A stretch of 64,000 nt of DNA, taken from positions 248,001 to 312,000 of the forward strand of contig NZ_CP045490.1 of NCBI RefSeq assembly GCF_009392895.1. The letters run 5' to 3'. The notes beneath the pieces are model-generated. The model was not told the origin of the DNA. It saw only the letters and a list, made by a program, of their open reading frames with translations, and searched no databases. Both the position numbers and the translations under genes were made by a program. Positions within the stretch are counted from its first letter, which is position 1. Every line of letters starts with the position of its first letter. This document shows, in pieces, positions 41,650-50,596 of this stretch. This stretch comes from Natronorubrum aibiense. GTDB taxonomy: Archaea > Halobacteriota > Halobacteria > Halobacteriales > Natrialbaceae.

Positions 41650-42405
41650 ATGACTGGAAGACTGGAACACACGACGGCACTGGTAACCGGCGCATCGTCG
41701 GGGAACGGACGCGCAATCGCTCGCCGATTCGCCGAAGAGGGAGCAAACGTCACCATCGCGGACGTCCGCGAAGACCCGCGACTCGGCGGCGAACCGACAC
41801 ACGAACTGATCACAGCGAACGGTGGGAACGCACAGTACGTCGAAACGGACGTCACGTCCATCGACGACATCCGAAACGCGATCGAACACACCGTTGAGGC
41901 GTACGGGTCGCTGGACGTGATGGTCAACAACGCCGGCGTCGAACGACAACTCCCGATCGTCGAGGCGACGGAAGAAGACTTCGAGTGGCTGATGGACATC
42001 AACCTCAAGGGTGTCTATTTCGGCTGTCAGGCCGCGATCGAGGAGATGCAAACACAGCCTGGCGGCGGTTCGATCGTGAATATGTCCTCGATCGCGGGTC
42101 TCCGCGGCCTCGAGAACTCCTCGCTGTACTGTACGTCGAAAGGTGGCGTGACGAATCTGACTCGAGAGCTCGCGATCGAACAGGGACCACACGATATCCG
42201 CGTCAACGCGTTGAATCCGGGGCTTATCGAGACGGCGATGACGACGAAAGACGGCGACACTGCCGGGGGACTCGTCGAGAACACGCCGCTCGGTCGGCCA
42301 GGACAGCCTGAAGAGGTCGCAGATGCCGCGCTGTTTCTGGCGAGCGAGGAAGCGTCGTTCGTGACTGGACAGAATATCGTCGTCGACGGCGGGTTCACCG
42401 CCTGA
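41650..42405 (+). CDS. Short-chain dehydrogenase/reductase
   Basis: A 251-residue classical SDR starting at ATG 41650 (MTGRLEHTTALVTG). The cofactor motif is TGASSGNGRA (G-x3-G-x-G), the structural motif NNAGV, the catalytic set Ser in NMSSIAG and YCTSK (Y-x3-K), and the PG motif LNPGLIETAM. The Asp in ADVR after the second strand favours NAD. It lies 140 bases after the aldehyde dehydrogenase on the same strand, so could produce or consume the same aldehyde or alcohol. Confidence 0.9.
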   Translation: MTGRLEHTTALVTGASSGNGRAIARRFAEEGANVTIADVREDPRLGGEPTHELITANGGNAQYVETDVTSIDDIRNAIEHTVEAYGSLDVMVNNAGVERQLPIVEATEEDFEWLMDINLKGVYFGCQAAIEEMQTQPGGGSIVNMSSIAGLRGLENSSLYCTSKGGVTNLTRELAIEQGPHDIRVNALNPGLIETAMTTKDGDTAGGLVENTPLGRPGQPEEVADAALFLASEEASFVTGQNIVVDGGFTA

Positions 42406-42447
42406 TCGGCGGCCGACACCCACGCTCTCGTTTCGAACGGCGCGCAG

Positions 42448-42456
42448 TTTTAATAG
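42448..42456 (+). promoter_or_regulatory. TATA box of the aldehyde ferredoxin oxidoreductase gene
   Basis: GTTTTAATA lies 24-32 bases before the ATG at 42480, the leaderless spacing. Confidence 0.55.
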
Positions 42457-42479
42457 CTAGTATCTTCGAATAGTACTGT

Positions 42480-44156
42480 ATGCTGCACGCAGAGGGGCCA
42501 CTCCTCACCGTAGACGTCAGTACGCAGACGAGCGAGCAAACAGCCATTGACACTGTCCTCGAGCGGTTTATTGGCGGGCGTGGCGTCGGCACTGCACTCG
42601 CCCACGAGCGCTTGCCCTTCGACGCCGACCCGTTCGGGCCAGAGAACAGCCTCTTTTTCACGACGGGGCCGATGCAGGCGTCGACCATGAGCTTCACCGG
42701 GCGGATGAACTGCACCGGGATCTCGCCACAGACGGACCGCCTGCTCTCGTCGAACGCAGGCGGGTTCATGTCCCGAAACTTCGCCGCAACGGGCAACGCT
42801 GCCGTCGAGATCACCGGCCAGAGCGACGAACTCCTGTTCGTTCACGTGACCGATGAGGGTGTCGAGTTCGAAGCCGTCCCGGAGCTAGAAGGCGCGACGG
42901 TTCCCGAAGTGACGACATACATCGACGAAACGCATGGGCTGTCGTCGGAACACGTGGCCTGTATCGGCCCAGCGGGTGAACGACGCGTCCGGTTCGCCTC
43001 GATCATGACGACTGAAAGCCGCGCGTTCGGGCGCGGCGGCCTCGGTGCCGTCCTCGGTGCAAAAAACGTCAAGGCGATCACCTTCGACGGCGATTCGGCT
43101 CCGGATATCGAGGTCCCGCCGATACAAATGGATGTCCACCGTGACGCCGCGACGTCGGACCACATCATGAAACGTCAGGGGACAACGAGCGTCACCGACC
43201 TCGCAAACGAAGTTGAGGCCTTACCGACGCGCTACTTTTCGGAGCTCTCGTTCGAGGGTGTCGAGGGGATCAACGGCGATGCCGTCGAAGACCGTAAATA
43301 CACGCGCGGGACCTGTTCTGCGTGTGCGTTCGCGTGCAAACTCCCGACGAAAGACGACGAGCGCGGGGTCGAGACCGAAGGCCCCGAGTACGAGACCGTC
43401 ATGTCCTTTGGCTCGAACTGTGCAGTCGACGATATCGTCGATGTCATGCAGTCGAACGAGCTCTGTGACCGCTACGGAATGGACACGATTACCTGTGGAA
43501 ACGTCGTTGCGGCCTATCTGGCATCCGAAGACGAGTTCGGAAACGTCGAGTTGATCCACGACCTCGTCGCCGATATCGCCCATCGAGACGGCGTCGGTGA
43601 CCGCCTCGCGGAAGGCATCGAGCGGTTTCACGAAGATCTCGAGGTCGAAAACTGGACGGTCAAGGGGCTCGATTTTGCCGCTCACGATGGCCGAACGCTC
43701 CACGGACAGGGATTGTCTTACGCCGTTGCCAACCGCGGCGCGGACCACATGTTCTCGACGATGTACGCCTGGGAGTACCCGCTCGTCGACGCCGACGATG
43801 CGCTCGAACCGACCGGCCTCGAGGGGAAACCCGCGGTCGTCATCGAGCAGGAAAACGCCCGCGCACTGGAGGACTGTGGGATCGTCTGTCGGTTCTCGCG
43901 GAGCTTTATGACGCCGGATCGGTTCGAGGGGCTGTTCGACGCCGAATACGAGTCCCTACTCGAGATCGGATTACGTGTCGTCACGCTCGAGCGTCACTTC
44001 AACAGCCGGCGTGGGTTCGACCGAGACGACGACTCGTTACCTTACGACCTCCCTGCGTTCGAGGACGCCTTAGACGAGTACTACGATCGTCGAGGATGGG
44101 AGCGTGACGGAACCGTTACGACCAGCCACGCGACGGGGATGCTCGCCGACGACTGA
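42480..44156 (+). CDS. Aldehyde ferredoxin oxidoreductase-family protein (tungstopterin enzyme)
   Basis: A 558-residue AOR-family protein, which oxidises aldehydes to acids using a tungstopterin and a 4Fe-4S cluster and passes electrons to ferredoxin. N-terminal domain: FIGGRGVGTALAHERLP, TGPMQASTMSFTGRMNCTGISPQTD and GRGGLGAVLGAKNVKAI (pterin binding). The cluster ligands appear as Cys279, Cys282 and Cys286 in GTCSACAFACK and the distal Cys470 in GIVCRFS. Shorter than the typical 600 residues but with both pterin-binding halves. Physiologically it may oxidise the aldehydes from the pathway encoded around it; the ligase at 36233-38245 could then activate the acid. The exact substrate is unknown. 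Confidence 0.85.
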   Translation: MLHAEGPLLTVDVSTQTSEQTAIDTVLERFIGGRGVGTALAHERLPFDADPFGPENSLFFTTGPMQASTMSFTGRMNCTGISPQTDRLLSSNAGGFMSRNFAATGNAAVEITGQSDELLFVHVTDEGVEFEAVPELEGATVPEVTTYIDETHGLSSEHVACIGPAGERRVRFASIMTTESRAFGRGGLGAVLGAKNVKAITFDGDSAPDIEVPPIQMDVHRDAATSDHIMKRQGTTSVTDLANEVEALPTRYFSELSFEGVEGINGDAVEDRKYTRGTCSACAFACKLPTKDDERGVETEGPEYETVMSFGSNCAVDDIVDVMQSNELCDRYGMDTITCGNVVAAYLASEDEFGNVELIHDLVADIAHRDGVGDRLAEGIERFHEDLEVENWTVKGLDFAAHDGRTLHGQGLSYAVANRGADHMFSTMYAWEYPLVDADDALEPTGLEGKPAVVIEQENARALEDCGIVCRFSRSFMTPDRFEGLFDAEYESLLEIGLRVVTLERHFNSRRGFDRDDDSLPYDLPAFEDALDEYYDRRGWERDGTVTTSHATGMLADD

Positions 44157-44358
44157 ACGAAAACCGGAGGGACTGACGACAGGGCATTCTGAAAGCTGGT
44201 TTTTGGACGACCAACACGACTCGTCTCGTCGGTTGACAGCGTCTCGAGAACAGTCTCGAGTCAGCAAGAGAACGTACCGGTCGGTCTGGTGAACACGTAC
44301 CGTCCGGGACAGCGAACATGGTGTTTGAAACCGAACGGACGGTGAGCCGCCAACTGCG

Positions 44359-45360
44359 CTACTTGACCACGTCGATTTTCCGTCGATCGATCGAGAGCGC
44401 AACGGCGACGACGACGACGACACCAAGGATGATCTCCTGAACGAAGGGATCGACTGCGGTCAGGTTCATCCCGTTTTGCAAGACGGCGATGACGAGGACG
44501 CCGAGGATCGTTCGGTGTGGGCCACCAACGCCGCCGGTCAGTGCAGTCCCGCCCATGACGATTGCGGCAATGCTGGGTAACAGGAGGTCCGTCCCCGCGT
44601 CGGGCGAGGCCGATGACAGCCGAGCGGCGAGTAAGAACCCTCCAATCGCACACAGGAGTCCGGAGAGCACGAACGGGTAGATCTTGTACCGATCCACTTT
44701 TGCGCCGGAGAGTTCGACGACACGCTCGTTTTCACCCAGCGCATAGCAGTACCGGCCGAACTTCGTCCGCAACGCGAGGAAGACGGTCCCAAGGTAGATC
44801 AGGACCGACCAGAAGACGAGGTTCGGAATCCCGGGGAGGTACTCACCGGTGGCGATCCCCCGAATCGCATCGTTTCTGAAGTTGATACTCGAGCCGCCCG
44901 TGATGATCAGGGCGACACCTGTCATCACGGACATCGTGCCGAGCGTGACCAGAAACGACGGCACCTTCAGTTTGGCGAACACGTAGCCGTTGGCAAAGCC
45001 CGCAAGCATCCCCGCTGCGAGGACCATCGGGATCGCCAGAAACCCGAACTGCGCGACCAAAATCACGGTGAGCACGCCGGACAGATTGACCAGCGCAGCG
45101 ACCGAGAGGTCGATACTCTGTTGCAGAATGGGGAAGGTCCCTGCTAGCGCCACTAACAAGAGCAACGCGCTGTTCACCGCGACGTTGTTGATCAGATTCC
45201 CGTACGTGAGGAAGTTACTACTGAGGATGCTAAACAGGACCATCAGGCCGAACAGCATGACGAACGGCCCGAGATCGATAATCCAGTCCTGTCGCGTTCG
45301 CTGCTCTCGCTGTTCGTGCCACCAGTTTCGTACCGTATCTGTCGCGTTATTTGTACTCAT
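44359..45360 (-). CDS. CUT2 (ribose-type) ABC transporter permease
   Basis: A 333-residue membrane protein of the RbsC/BPD_transp_2 family, with about nine hydrophobic segments. Blocks: LFSILSSNFLTYGNLINN, LVALAGTFPILQQSIDLSVAALVNLSGVL (the IDLSVG signature), GFANGYVFAKLKVPSFLVTLGTM and ALGENERVVELSGAKVDRYKI, all typical. Third gene of its operon, one base after the ATPase. It probably imports a pentose, polyol or similar small molecule. Confidence 0.9.
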   Translation of the reverse strand: MSTNNATDTVRNWWHEQREQRTRQDWIIDLGPFVMLFGLMVLFSILSSNFLTYGNLINNVAVNSALLLLVALAGTFPILQQSIDLSVAALVNLSGVLTVILVAQFGFLAIPMVLAAGMLAGFANGYVFAKLKVPSFLVTLGTMSVMTGVALIITGGSSINFRNDAIRGIATGEYLPGIPNLVFWSVLIYLGTVFLALRTKFGRYCYALGENERVVELSGAKVDRYKIYPFVLSGLLCAIGGFLLAARLSSASPDAGTDLLLPSIAAIVMGGTALTGGVGGPHRTILGVLVIAVLQNGMNLTAVDPFVQEIILGVVVVVAVALSIDRRKIDVVK

Positions 45361-45361
45361 A

Positions 45362-46939
45362 TTAGACCATCAGCTGAATTAGCTCTTCTTCGGTTGGTTT
45401 CTCGCCGGGCGATGCGTCGACCGGGTCGCCAGCAAACGAGCCGTCTCGCATGACCGCAATTCGGTTCGATAACCCGATCACTTCGGGAAGTTCGTCCCCG
45501 ATGAGCACGATCGAAATCCCGTCCGCAGTCAGCTCTCGACACAGTCGGTACACCTCTTCTTTTGCGCCAACGTCGATTCCTCGAGTCACGTTATCCATCA
45601 CCAGTACCGGTGTTTCGTGGGCCAACCATCGAGCAATGACTACCTTCTGTTGATTGCCGCCACTCAGCCCGTGAACAAGCGAGTTTGCGCTCGGTGTCTT
45701 GATATTGAGGTCCTCGATCGTCTCCTCGGTGATTGACGACTCCGATTTCAGATCGAGAAACGGCAGGCGGCCGTACATGTCTCGGACCATCGCGAGCGAC
45801 GTGTTCTTCAACACGGACTGGTACAGTAACAGCCCCTCTGACTTGCGATCTTTGGGAATGTATCCGACACCAGCATCGACCATATCCACCGGAGACTCCG
45901 GTTGCACCTCATCTCCCAGGACAGAGAGTGTCCCAGCAGTCGCCGGCGTGTCACCAGCAAGGATTCTCCCGAGACGTTCTTTTCCGGAGCCCTCGACGCC
46001 GACGACGCCGAAGATTTCGCCTCGGCGAACCGAAAACGAAACTGGGCCAATCTCGGCTTCGTGTTGCAAATCGTTTACTTCGAACACGGGTTCGCCGAGG
46101 TTCGATTCGCGTTGCTGGTCTGGAACACGGTAGTACGCTGCGGACGTCTCCCGTCCGACCATGCTCTGTTGTAGTTTGTCTTGTGTCGCCTCGTCGGTTT
46201 CGTACTCATCGACCAACTCCCCGTCTTTCAGCACGTAAATCCGATCCGTGATCTCGAGGACCTCGTCGAGTTCGTGGGAGACGAACACGAAGGTCGCTTC
46301 GTCCCGGAGGTCGTCGATCAGGTCGAACAGGAGTTCACGACCGTCTTCTTCGAGACCCGCAGTCGGTTCGTCGAGGAGGATAACCGGGTTGTCCGCTTTG
46401 CTCGAGACGTGAAACGCCTTCGCGATCTCGAGCATCTGTCGCTCGTTGAACGAGTAATTTTTTACGAACTTGTCGACGTCGATGTCGATACCGAGATCGT
46501 CGACGAACGACTGAGCATCGGCGCTCATCTCGTCCATTCGCAACAGTCCCATTGATTCTCGCTCCCGTCCTAAAAAGAGGTTCTCGTACCCTCTGAAATG
46601 CGTGATGACGTCCTGTTCCTGATGAACCAGCGAGACACCGTACGATGCGGCGTCCTGTGGACCGACGAACTCAACCGGGTGTCCGTCTCTGTACAGCTTC
46701 CCTTCGTCAGGGTCCAATACCCCCGTGAGAATGTTGAGGAGCGTACTCTTGCCAGCGCCGTTCTCGCCAACGAGTCCGACGACTTCGCCTGCTTCGAGTT
46801 CGAGGGAGACGTCGGTCAGCGCATCGACGTGTCGAAACGATTTCGAGACGCTTTCGACGCGCAGGCTCGTTTCCTGAGCGGTCGGTGGATCAGTGTCGAC
46901 GGCGTTCGTTGATCCCATATCCATGCTTTTCTCACTCAT
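45362..46939 (-). CDS. CUT2 (ribose-type) ABC transporter ATPase, two fused ATPase domains
   Basis: A 525-residue RbsA-like protein. Domain 1 (about 25-245): Walker A LVGENGAGKSTLLN, signature SFNERQMLEIAKAF, Walker B VILLDEPTAGL, switch FVSHELDEV. Domain 2 (about 285-510): a degenerate Walker A VVGVEGSGKERLG, signature HGLSGGNQQKVVIARWL and Walker B VLVMDNVTRGID. The weak second Walker A is the normal state for this family. It lies 2 bases after the binding-protein gene and one base before the permease. Confidence 0.92.
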   Translation of the reverse strand: MSEKSMDMGSTNAVDTDPPTAQETSLRVESVSKSFRHVDALTDVSLELEAGEVVGLVGENGAGKSTLLNILTGVLDPDEGKLYRDGHPVEFVGPQDAASYGVSLVHQEQDVITHFRGYENLFLGRERESMGLLRMDEMSADAQSFVDDLGIDIDVDKFVKNYSFNERQMLEIAKAFHVSSKADNPVILLDEPTAGLEEDGRELLFDLIDDLRDEATFVFVSHELDEVLEITDRIYVLKDGELVDEYETDEATQDKLQQSMVGRETSAAYYRVPDQQRESNLGEPVFEVNDLQHEAEIGPVSFSVRRGEIFGVVGVEGSGKERLGRILAGDTPATAGTLSVLGDEVQPESPVDMVDAGVGYIPKDRKSEGLLLYQSVLKNTSLAMVRDMYGRLPFLDLKSESSITEETIEDLNIKTPSANSLVHGLSGGNQQKVVIARWLAHETPVLVMDNVTRGIDVGAKEEVYRLCRELTADGISIVLIGDELPEVIGLSNRIAVMRDGSFAGDPVDASPGEKPTEEELIQLMV

Positions 46940-46941
46940 GG

Positions 46942-48225
46942 TTACTGGAGTGGGTTACTGTTGAAACGCTCATCGTACAGCGCCTCCACAGTGGACAGTT
47001 CATCGTCATCGTCGTAGACGTCTGGCAGCGAATAATCGTCATGTCTGTCGTCTTCATCCCAGTCAAGCAGTTCTTCGATATCCGCACGTCCCATCGGGCT
47101 CATTCCGATCTGTGGGTCCCACGCGTCCTCGCCGGCTTCCGCTTTCGACATCAATGTCCAGTCGTACGGCGTTTCGCCGTCGAAGACGTCCGCTTCGTAC
47201 TGATCGACTTCGATGATGGGGAGTTCGATTTCGTCACCAAGTCGGTCGCGCCACTCGTCCGGATCGTTGACGACCAGTGGTGCGTTGAACGACATCATTC
47301 GTTCCGCGTCGGTCAGTTCGTAGCCCTCGATAAAGTCGTGGGCTTTGGCAACCGACCAGCCTGCCTGCCAGGGCCCCATTCCGGAGACGCTGCCAACCAT
47401 CCGGCCCTCTCGAATGCGTTCTAACGCCGGTTCAGTCGCGTCGATTCCGACGACCGGCACGTCATAGCCGCTCTCCTCGAGTCGCTGTAATCCGCCGATC
47501 GCGACGTCATCGTTCTGTCCGAAGAACCCGTCGATGTCGTCTCCGTGCGTCGAAATGAGATCGGACATCGCGTCTCGGGCGTCCGTTCGGATGAAGTTCC
47601 CTTGGAGCACCGGCTCGAGCCGCTCGATGTCGGGATACTCTTCGAGAGCCAACTCGAGTCCGGCGTTCCGACCGGTGTTCGGGGCCGTGCCACGGTTGCC
47701 TTCGATGTGGACGAATGACCCCTCACCACCCATTTCTTCGAATAGTACCTTTGCAGAAGTGTAGGCGTGATTGACGAAGTGTGGAGTGAAAAACTGCACG
47801 TACTCGGGTCCGGCGTCGAGTGGAGTATACCAGTCTGCAATCGTTACGGCGAGGACCGTCGGCACACCACCCTGAACACACGTCTCCGCAAGCGAGATCG
47901 CTGCTGCGTTCGTGTACGTCTGGCCGACGATCATATCGGCCATATTCGAAACCGCGGTATCGAACTGTGATTGTTGCTGGTCGACGTTTCCTCCATTCGT
48001 CTGTAGGTTCGTCTCGTAGCCAAACGCTTCACACGCCTCTTCGTACCCCTTTTCCCACGACAGCCAGTATGAGTTCTCGAGGTTCGCGACCGAGCCGACG
48101 GCTTCTGGGCCATCGTCACCGCTTCCAACGCACCCTGCAAGTCCTGCTAGTCCAGCCGCGGCACTCCCAGCGGCCGTAGTTTTTACAAAATCCCGTCTAG
48201 TCTGTCCGGTGTTATGCTTCACCAT
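46942..48225 (-). CDS. CUT2-type ABC transporter substrate-binding lipoprotein
   Basis: A 427-residue periplasmic-binding-protein type 1 (ribose/allose) protein with a Tat signal (QTRRDFVKTTAAG) and a lipobox ending GLAGC near residue 32. The mature part has VGSVANLENSYWLSWEKGYEEACEAFGYE, DGFFGQNDDVAIGGLQRLEESGYD and VVGIDATEPALERIREGRMVGSVS, all family hallmarks. A TATA-like TTTATACT on the minus strand at about 48254-48261 drives the operon. It is long for this family (others about 310-340 residues), with an acidic extension ending at RFNSNPLQ. The ligand may be a small polyol or sugar acid, inferred from the surrounding dehydrogenases. Confidence 0.9.
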   Translation of the reverse strand: MVKHNTGQTRRDFVKTTAAGSAAAGLAGLAGCVGSGDDGPEAVGSVANLENSYWLSWEKGYEEACEAFGYETNLQTNGGNVDQQQSQFDTAVSNMADMIVGQTYTNAAAISLAETCVQGGVPTVLAVTIADWYTPLDAGPEYVQFFTPHFVNHAYTSAKVLFEEMGGEGSFVHIEGNRGTAPNTGRNAGLELALEEYPDIERLEPVLQGNFIRTDARDAMSDLISTHGDDIDGFFGQNDDVAIGGLQRLEESGYDVPVVGIDATEPALERIREGRMVGSVSGMGPWQAGWSVAKAHDFIEGYELTDAERMMSFNAPLVVNDPDEWRDRLGDEIELPIIEVDQYEADVFDGETPYDWTLMSKAEAGEDAWDPQIGMSPMGRADIEELLDWDEDDRHDDYSLPDVYDDDDELSTVEALYDERFNSNPLQ

Positions 48226-48253
48226 GCTTCTCCGTTACTCTGTCTATGGCGGT

Positions 48254-48263
48254 AGTATAAATA
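48254..48263 (-). promoter_or_regulatory. TATA box of the CUT2 transporter operon
   Basis: Minus strand ATTTATACT 29-38 bases before the ATG at 48225. Confidence 0.5.
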
Positions 48264-48357
48264 ATTTCGGGTGATTGTCTATGAGGGTCTGTAACCGCTC
48301 GTTTAGCTTCAGTCGAGTCAGGTTCCAGCGTCGACGGACGGACGGCTTCGAACTGGC

Positions 48358-49134
48358 TCAGTACATGACCTTCCCAGCGGAGACATTGAGATCCTGTCCG
48401 GTAATTCGCTCGGACTCGTCGGAGCAGAGAAACGCTGCTAACTCGGCGATATCTTCCCGCTCGACCAGTTCACCGCGCGGACTTTCTGCCTCCGCAGCTT
48501 GGCGAACGTCTTCGTAGGATTGACCGGTCGACTCCGCCTTTTGCTCAAACACTCGTCTGATACGCGGCCCGTCAACCGATCCCGGACAGATCGCGTTGAC
48601 GTTGATATCGTACTCACCGACTTCCGCTGCGAGTGTTCGTGTAAACCCGATTAGTCCCATCTTCGTCGCCGCATACGGCGTTCGTTGCTCGAGTGGGCGC
48701 TTACCCGTAACGGAGGCTACGTTGACGATTCGGCCGTACTGTTGCGCTTTCATCACCGGAAGCACCTCCTTGCAGGCAAAGAACGGCCCGCGAAGGTTGA
48801 CGTCGATCGTGTCGTCCCACTCTTCGACGGAGATCTCCTCGCAGGATGCGGTTGGACCAGCGATACCCGCATTATTCACCAGAATATCGATGGTCTCGAA
48901 CTCCTCGAGTGCGGTGTCGATGCTCGACTGGACGCTCTCGTAGTGTTTGAGATCCGTATACCGATCGATTGCCCGCTGACCCTCCGCTTCGATGAGCGAT
49001 ACTGTCTCTTCCATTCCGCCTTCATCGATTCCTGCGAGGACAATATCGGCCCCGTCTCTCGCTAATTTGACAGCGATCGCTTGTCCAATACCACGGCCGC
49101 CACCAGTAACTACTGCTGTGCTATTCGAACGCAT
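48358..49134 (-). CDS. Short-chain dehydrogenase/reductase (FabG-like)
   Basis: A 258-residue SDR. TGGGRGIGQAIAVKLA (G-x3-G-x-G), then NNAGIAGP, Ser in NVASVTGK, YAATK (Y-x3-K) and CPGSVDGPRI. The motifs place it with 3-hydroxyacyl or polyol/hydroxy-acid dehydrogenases. It is followed by the CUT2 operon on the same strand and divergent from the beta-keto acid cleavage gene, which suggests that it oxidises an imported 3-hydroxy acid to the 3-keto acid that the cleavage enzyme uses. Promoter: TTTTTATACT on the minus strand at 49155-49164. Confidence 0.88.
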   Translation of the reverse strand: MRSNSTAVVTGGGRGIGQAIAVKLARDGADIVLAGIDEGGMEETVSLIEAEGQRAIDRYTDLKHYESVQSSIDTALEEFETIDILVNNAGIAGPTASCEEISVEEWDDTIDVNLRGPFFACKEVLPVMKAQQYGRIVNVASVTGKRPLEQRTPYAATKMGLIGFTRTLAAEVGEYDINVNAICPGSVDGPRIRRVFEQKAESTGQSYEDVRQAAEAESPRGELVEREDIAELAAFLCSDESERITGQDLNVSAGKVMY

Positions 49135-49154
49135 ATATGGAAGACGCCCATTCT

Positions 49155-49164
49155 AGTATAAAAA
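49155..49164 (-). promoter_or_regulatory. TATA box of the SDR gene
   Basis: Minus strand TTTTTATACT lies 21-30 bases before the ATG at 49134. Confidence 0.55.
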
Positions 49165-49299
49165 TTTACCGTCGATTACAGCTGTGGTGGTCACTCGTCA
49201 ATCGCCGTCTCGTCATCATCCGTCGCCAGTGGCTGACAGCAGGTCTCTACTGGCAGTTCAGGGATCTGCGTCATGCGTCGATCTTCATCGGACCGGAAC

Positions 49300-49309
49300 G
49301 TATATATAC
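49300..49309 (+). promoter_or_regulatory. TATA box of the BKACE gene
   Basis: GTATATATAC lies 22-31 bases before the ATG at 49331, which selects that start over longer frames. Confidence 0.6.
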
Positions 49310-49330
49310 AAGAGCGCAGACCTGAGACGT

Positions 49331-50188
49331 ATGCCATACAGTGGCTATCAGGACTACTTCGACAGAAAGCTGATCATCAGCGTTGCAACGACCGGCGGCC
49401 ATCACGGCAAAGAGGCAAATCCGAACCTCCCACTCGAGCCGGAAGAGATCGCTCGAGACGTCCGTGACTGTGAAGCAGCAGGGGCATCGATCGTGCATAT
49501 TCACGCCCGAACCGACGACGGTGAAACGACCAAAGACCTCGAACGATACCAGGCGATACGAGACGCCATCGACGAGTACTGCGATGACATTCTCGTCAAC
49601 TTTACCACCGGCGGCGGCGGCATCTACTCTAGAGAGGAACGGATCGCACCGATCCTCGAGACCGAGCCGCGACCGGATATGGCGACCGTCGATATCGGAC
49701 CGATGAATTTCGGACAGACGCGAACGGCGATCAATCCGCGCGAGCAAAACGAGGAGTACGCCGATCAGATGCGAGAGGCAGGTGTCAAGCCGGAACTCGA
49801 AATCTTCAATCCGGGTCACATTCCGGAGATGCAGCATCTCATCGACGAAGACCTGCTCGATGCACCGTACTGGTGTACACTCATTTTGGGCATGCAGACC
49901 GGGACACCCGCCCATCCACGGAATCTGATCAATCTCGTGGACAACCTTCCGGACCCCGTCGAGTGGCAAGCGCTTGCGGTTGGTCGCCACCAGCTTCCGC
50001 TGACGACGATGGCAATTACACTCGGCGGACACGTACGGGTCGGCATGGAAGACAACATCTACTATCGAAAAAACGAGTTGGCGGAGAGCAACGCACAACT
50101 CGTCCGTCGGACTGCCCGAATCGCAGAAGAATTAGAGCGCCCGATTGCGTCTCCAACTGAGGCGCGTGAGATGCTTGGAATAGAGTGA
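49331..50188 (+). CDS. Beta-keto acid cleavage enzyme (BKACE, DUF849 family)
   Basis: A 285-residue TIM barrel that condenses a beta-keto acid with acetyl-CoA, releasing acetoacetate and a new acyl-CoA. Motifs: IISVATTGGHHGKEANPNLPLEPEEIARDV, where the TGG..H stretch contributes zinc ligands, then ASIVHIHARTDDGETT (the HxH zinc pair), NFTTGGGG and RVGMEDNIYYRKNELAESNAQLV (the conserved glutamate). The adjacent dehydrogenase would supply the keto acid. The substrate differs among BKACE members (dehydrocarnitine, 3-keto-5-aminohexanoate, others), so it cannot be named. Confidence 0.88.
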   Translation: MPYSGYQDYFDRKLIISVATTGGHHGKEANPNLPLEPEEIARDVRDCEAAGASIVHIHARTDDGETTKDLERYQAIRDAIDEYCDDILVNFTTGGGGIYSREERIAPILETEPRPDMATVDIGPMNFGQTRTAINPREQNEEYADQMREAGVKPELEIFNPGHIPEMQHLIDEDLLDAPYWCTLILGMQTGTPAHPRNLINLVDNLPDPVEWQALAVGRHQLPLTTMAITLGGHVRVGMEDNIYYRKNELAESNAQLVRRTARIAEELERPIASPTEAREMLGIE

Positions 50189-50264
50189 AACCCAGTATCG
50201 TTGACGAGCAGATGTAGCACGAACGCACCGGCCGAGACCAGCCGGTGGACCATTCCGAACAGAC

Positions 50265-50277
50265 GAATTTTATATAG
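50265..50277 (+). promoter_or_regulatory. Orphan promoter-like GAATTTTATATAG, first copy
   Basis: Identical to the sequence at 50563-50575 in front of the IclR gene, yet no convincing gene begins behind it. A leaderless GTG frame at 50301 fits the distance, but lacks protein-like codon use. Confidence 0.45.
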
Positions 50278-50562
50278 GGTGCTAATCACTCGACCACTCC
50301 GTGTTACGGCTGCTTGATTCTCGAGTTACAGTTTCGTTCGGATATGTTTCAGGGTTGCATTCAAGAGTTCATACTATATTCGAAGAAACGCGAACGCTGC
50401 AACTCGTCTTTCGCCATCAACCACCGGTTTCCGATACCGTCGAATCCGGCACGTGGTTAGTTCTCTTTCGAGATTGGATTCAGATCTCCGTGTCGTTGAG
50501 ACGGTCTCTCGCTGTTCTGATCGGCCATCGAAAGACGAAATCGAGGTCTATTCGCAGGAGGA

Positions 50563-50575
50563 GAATTTTATATAG
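50563..50575 (+). promoter_or_regulatory. TATA box of the IclR gene
   Basis: GAATTTTATATAG, with the TTTATATA core 23-31 bases before the ATG at 50597. Confidence 0.6.
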
Positions 50576-50596
50576 ATGGCCTGCTACGGAAGTCAT

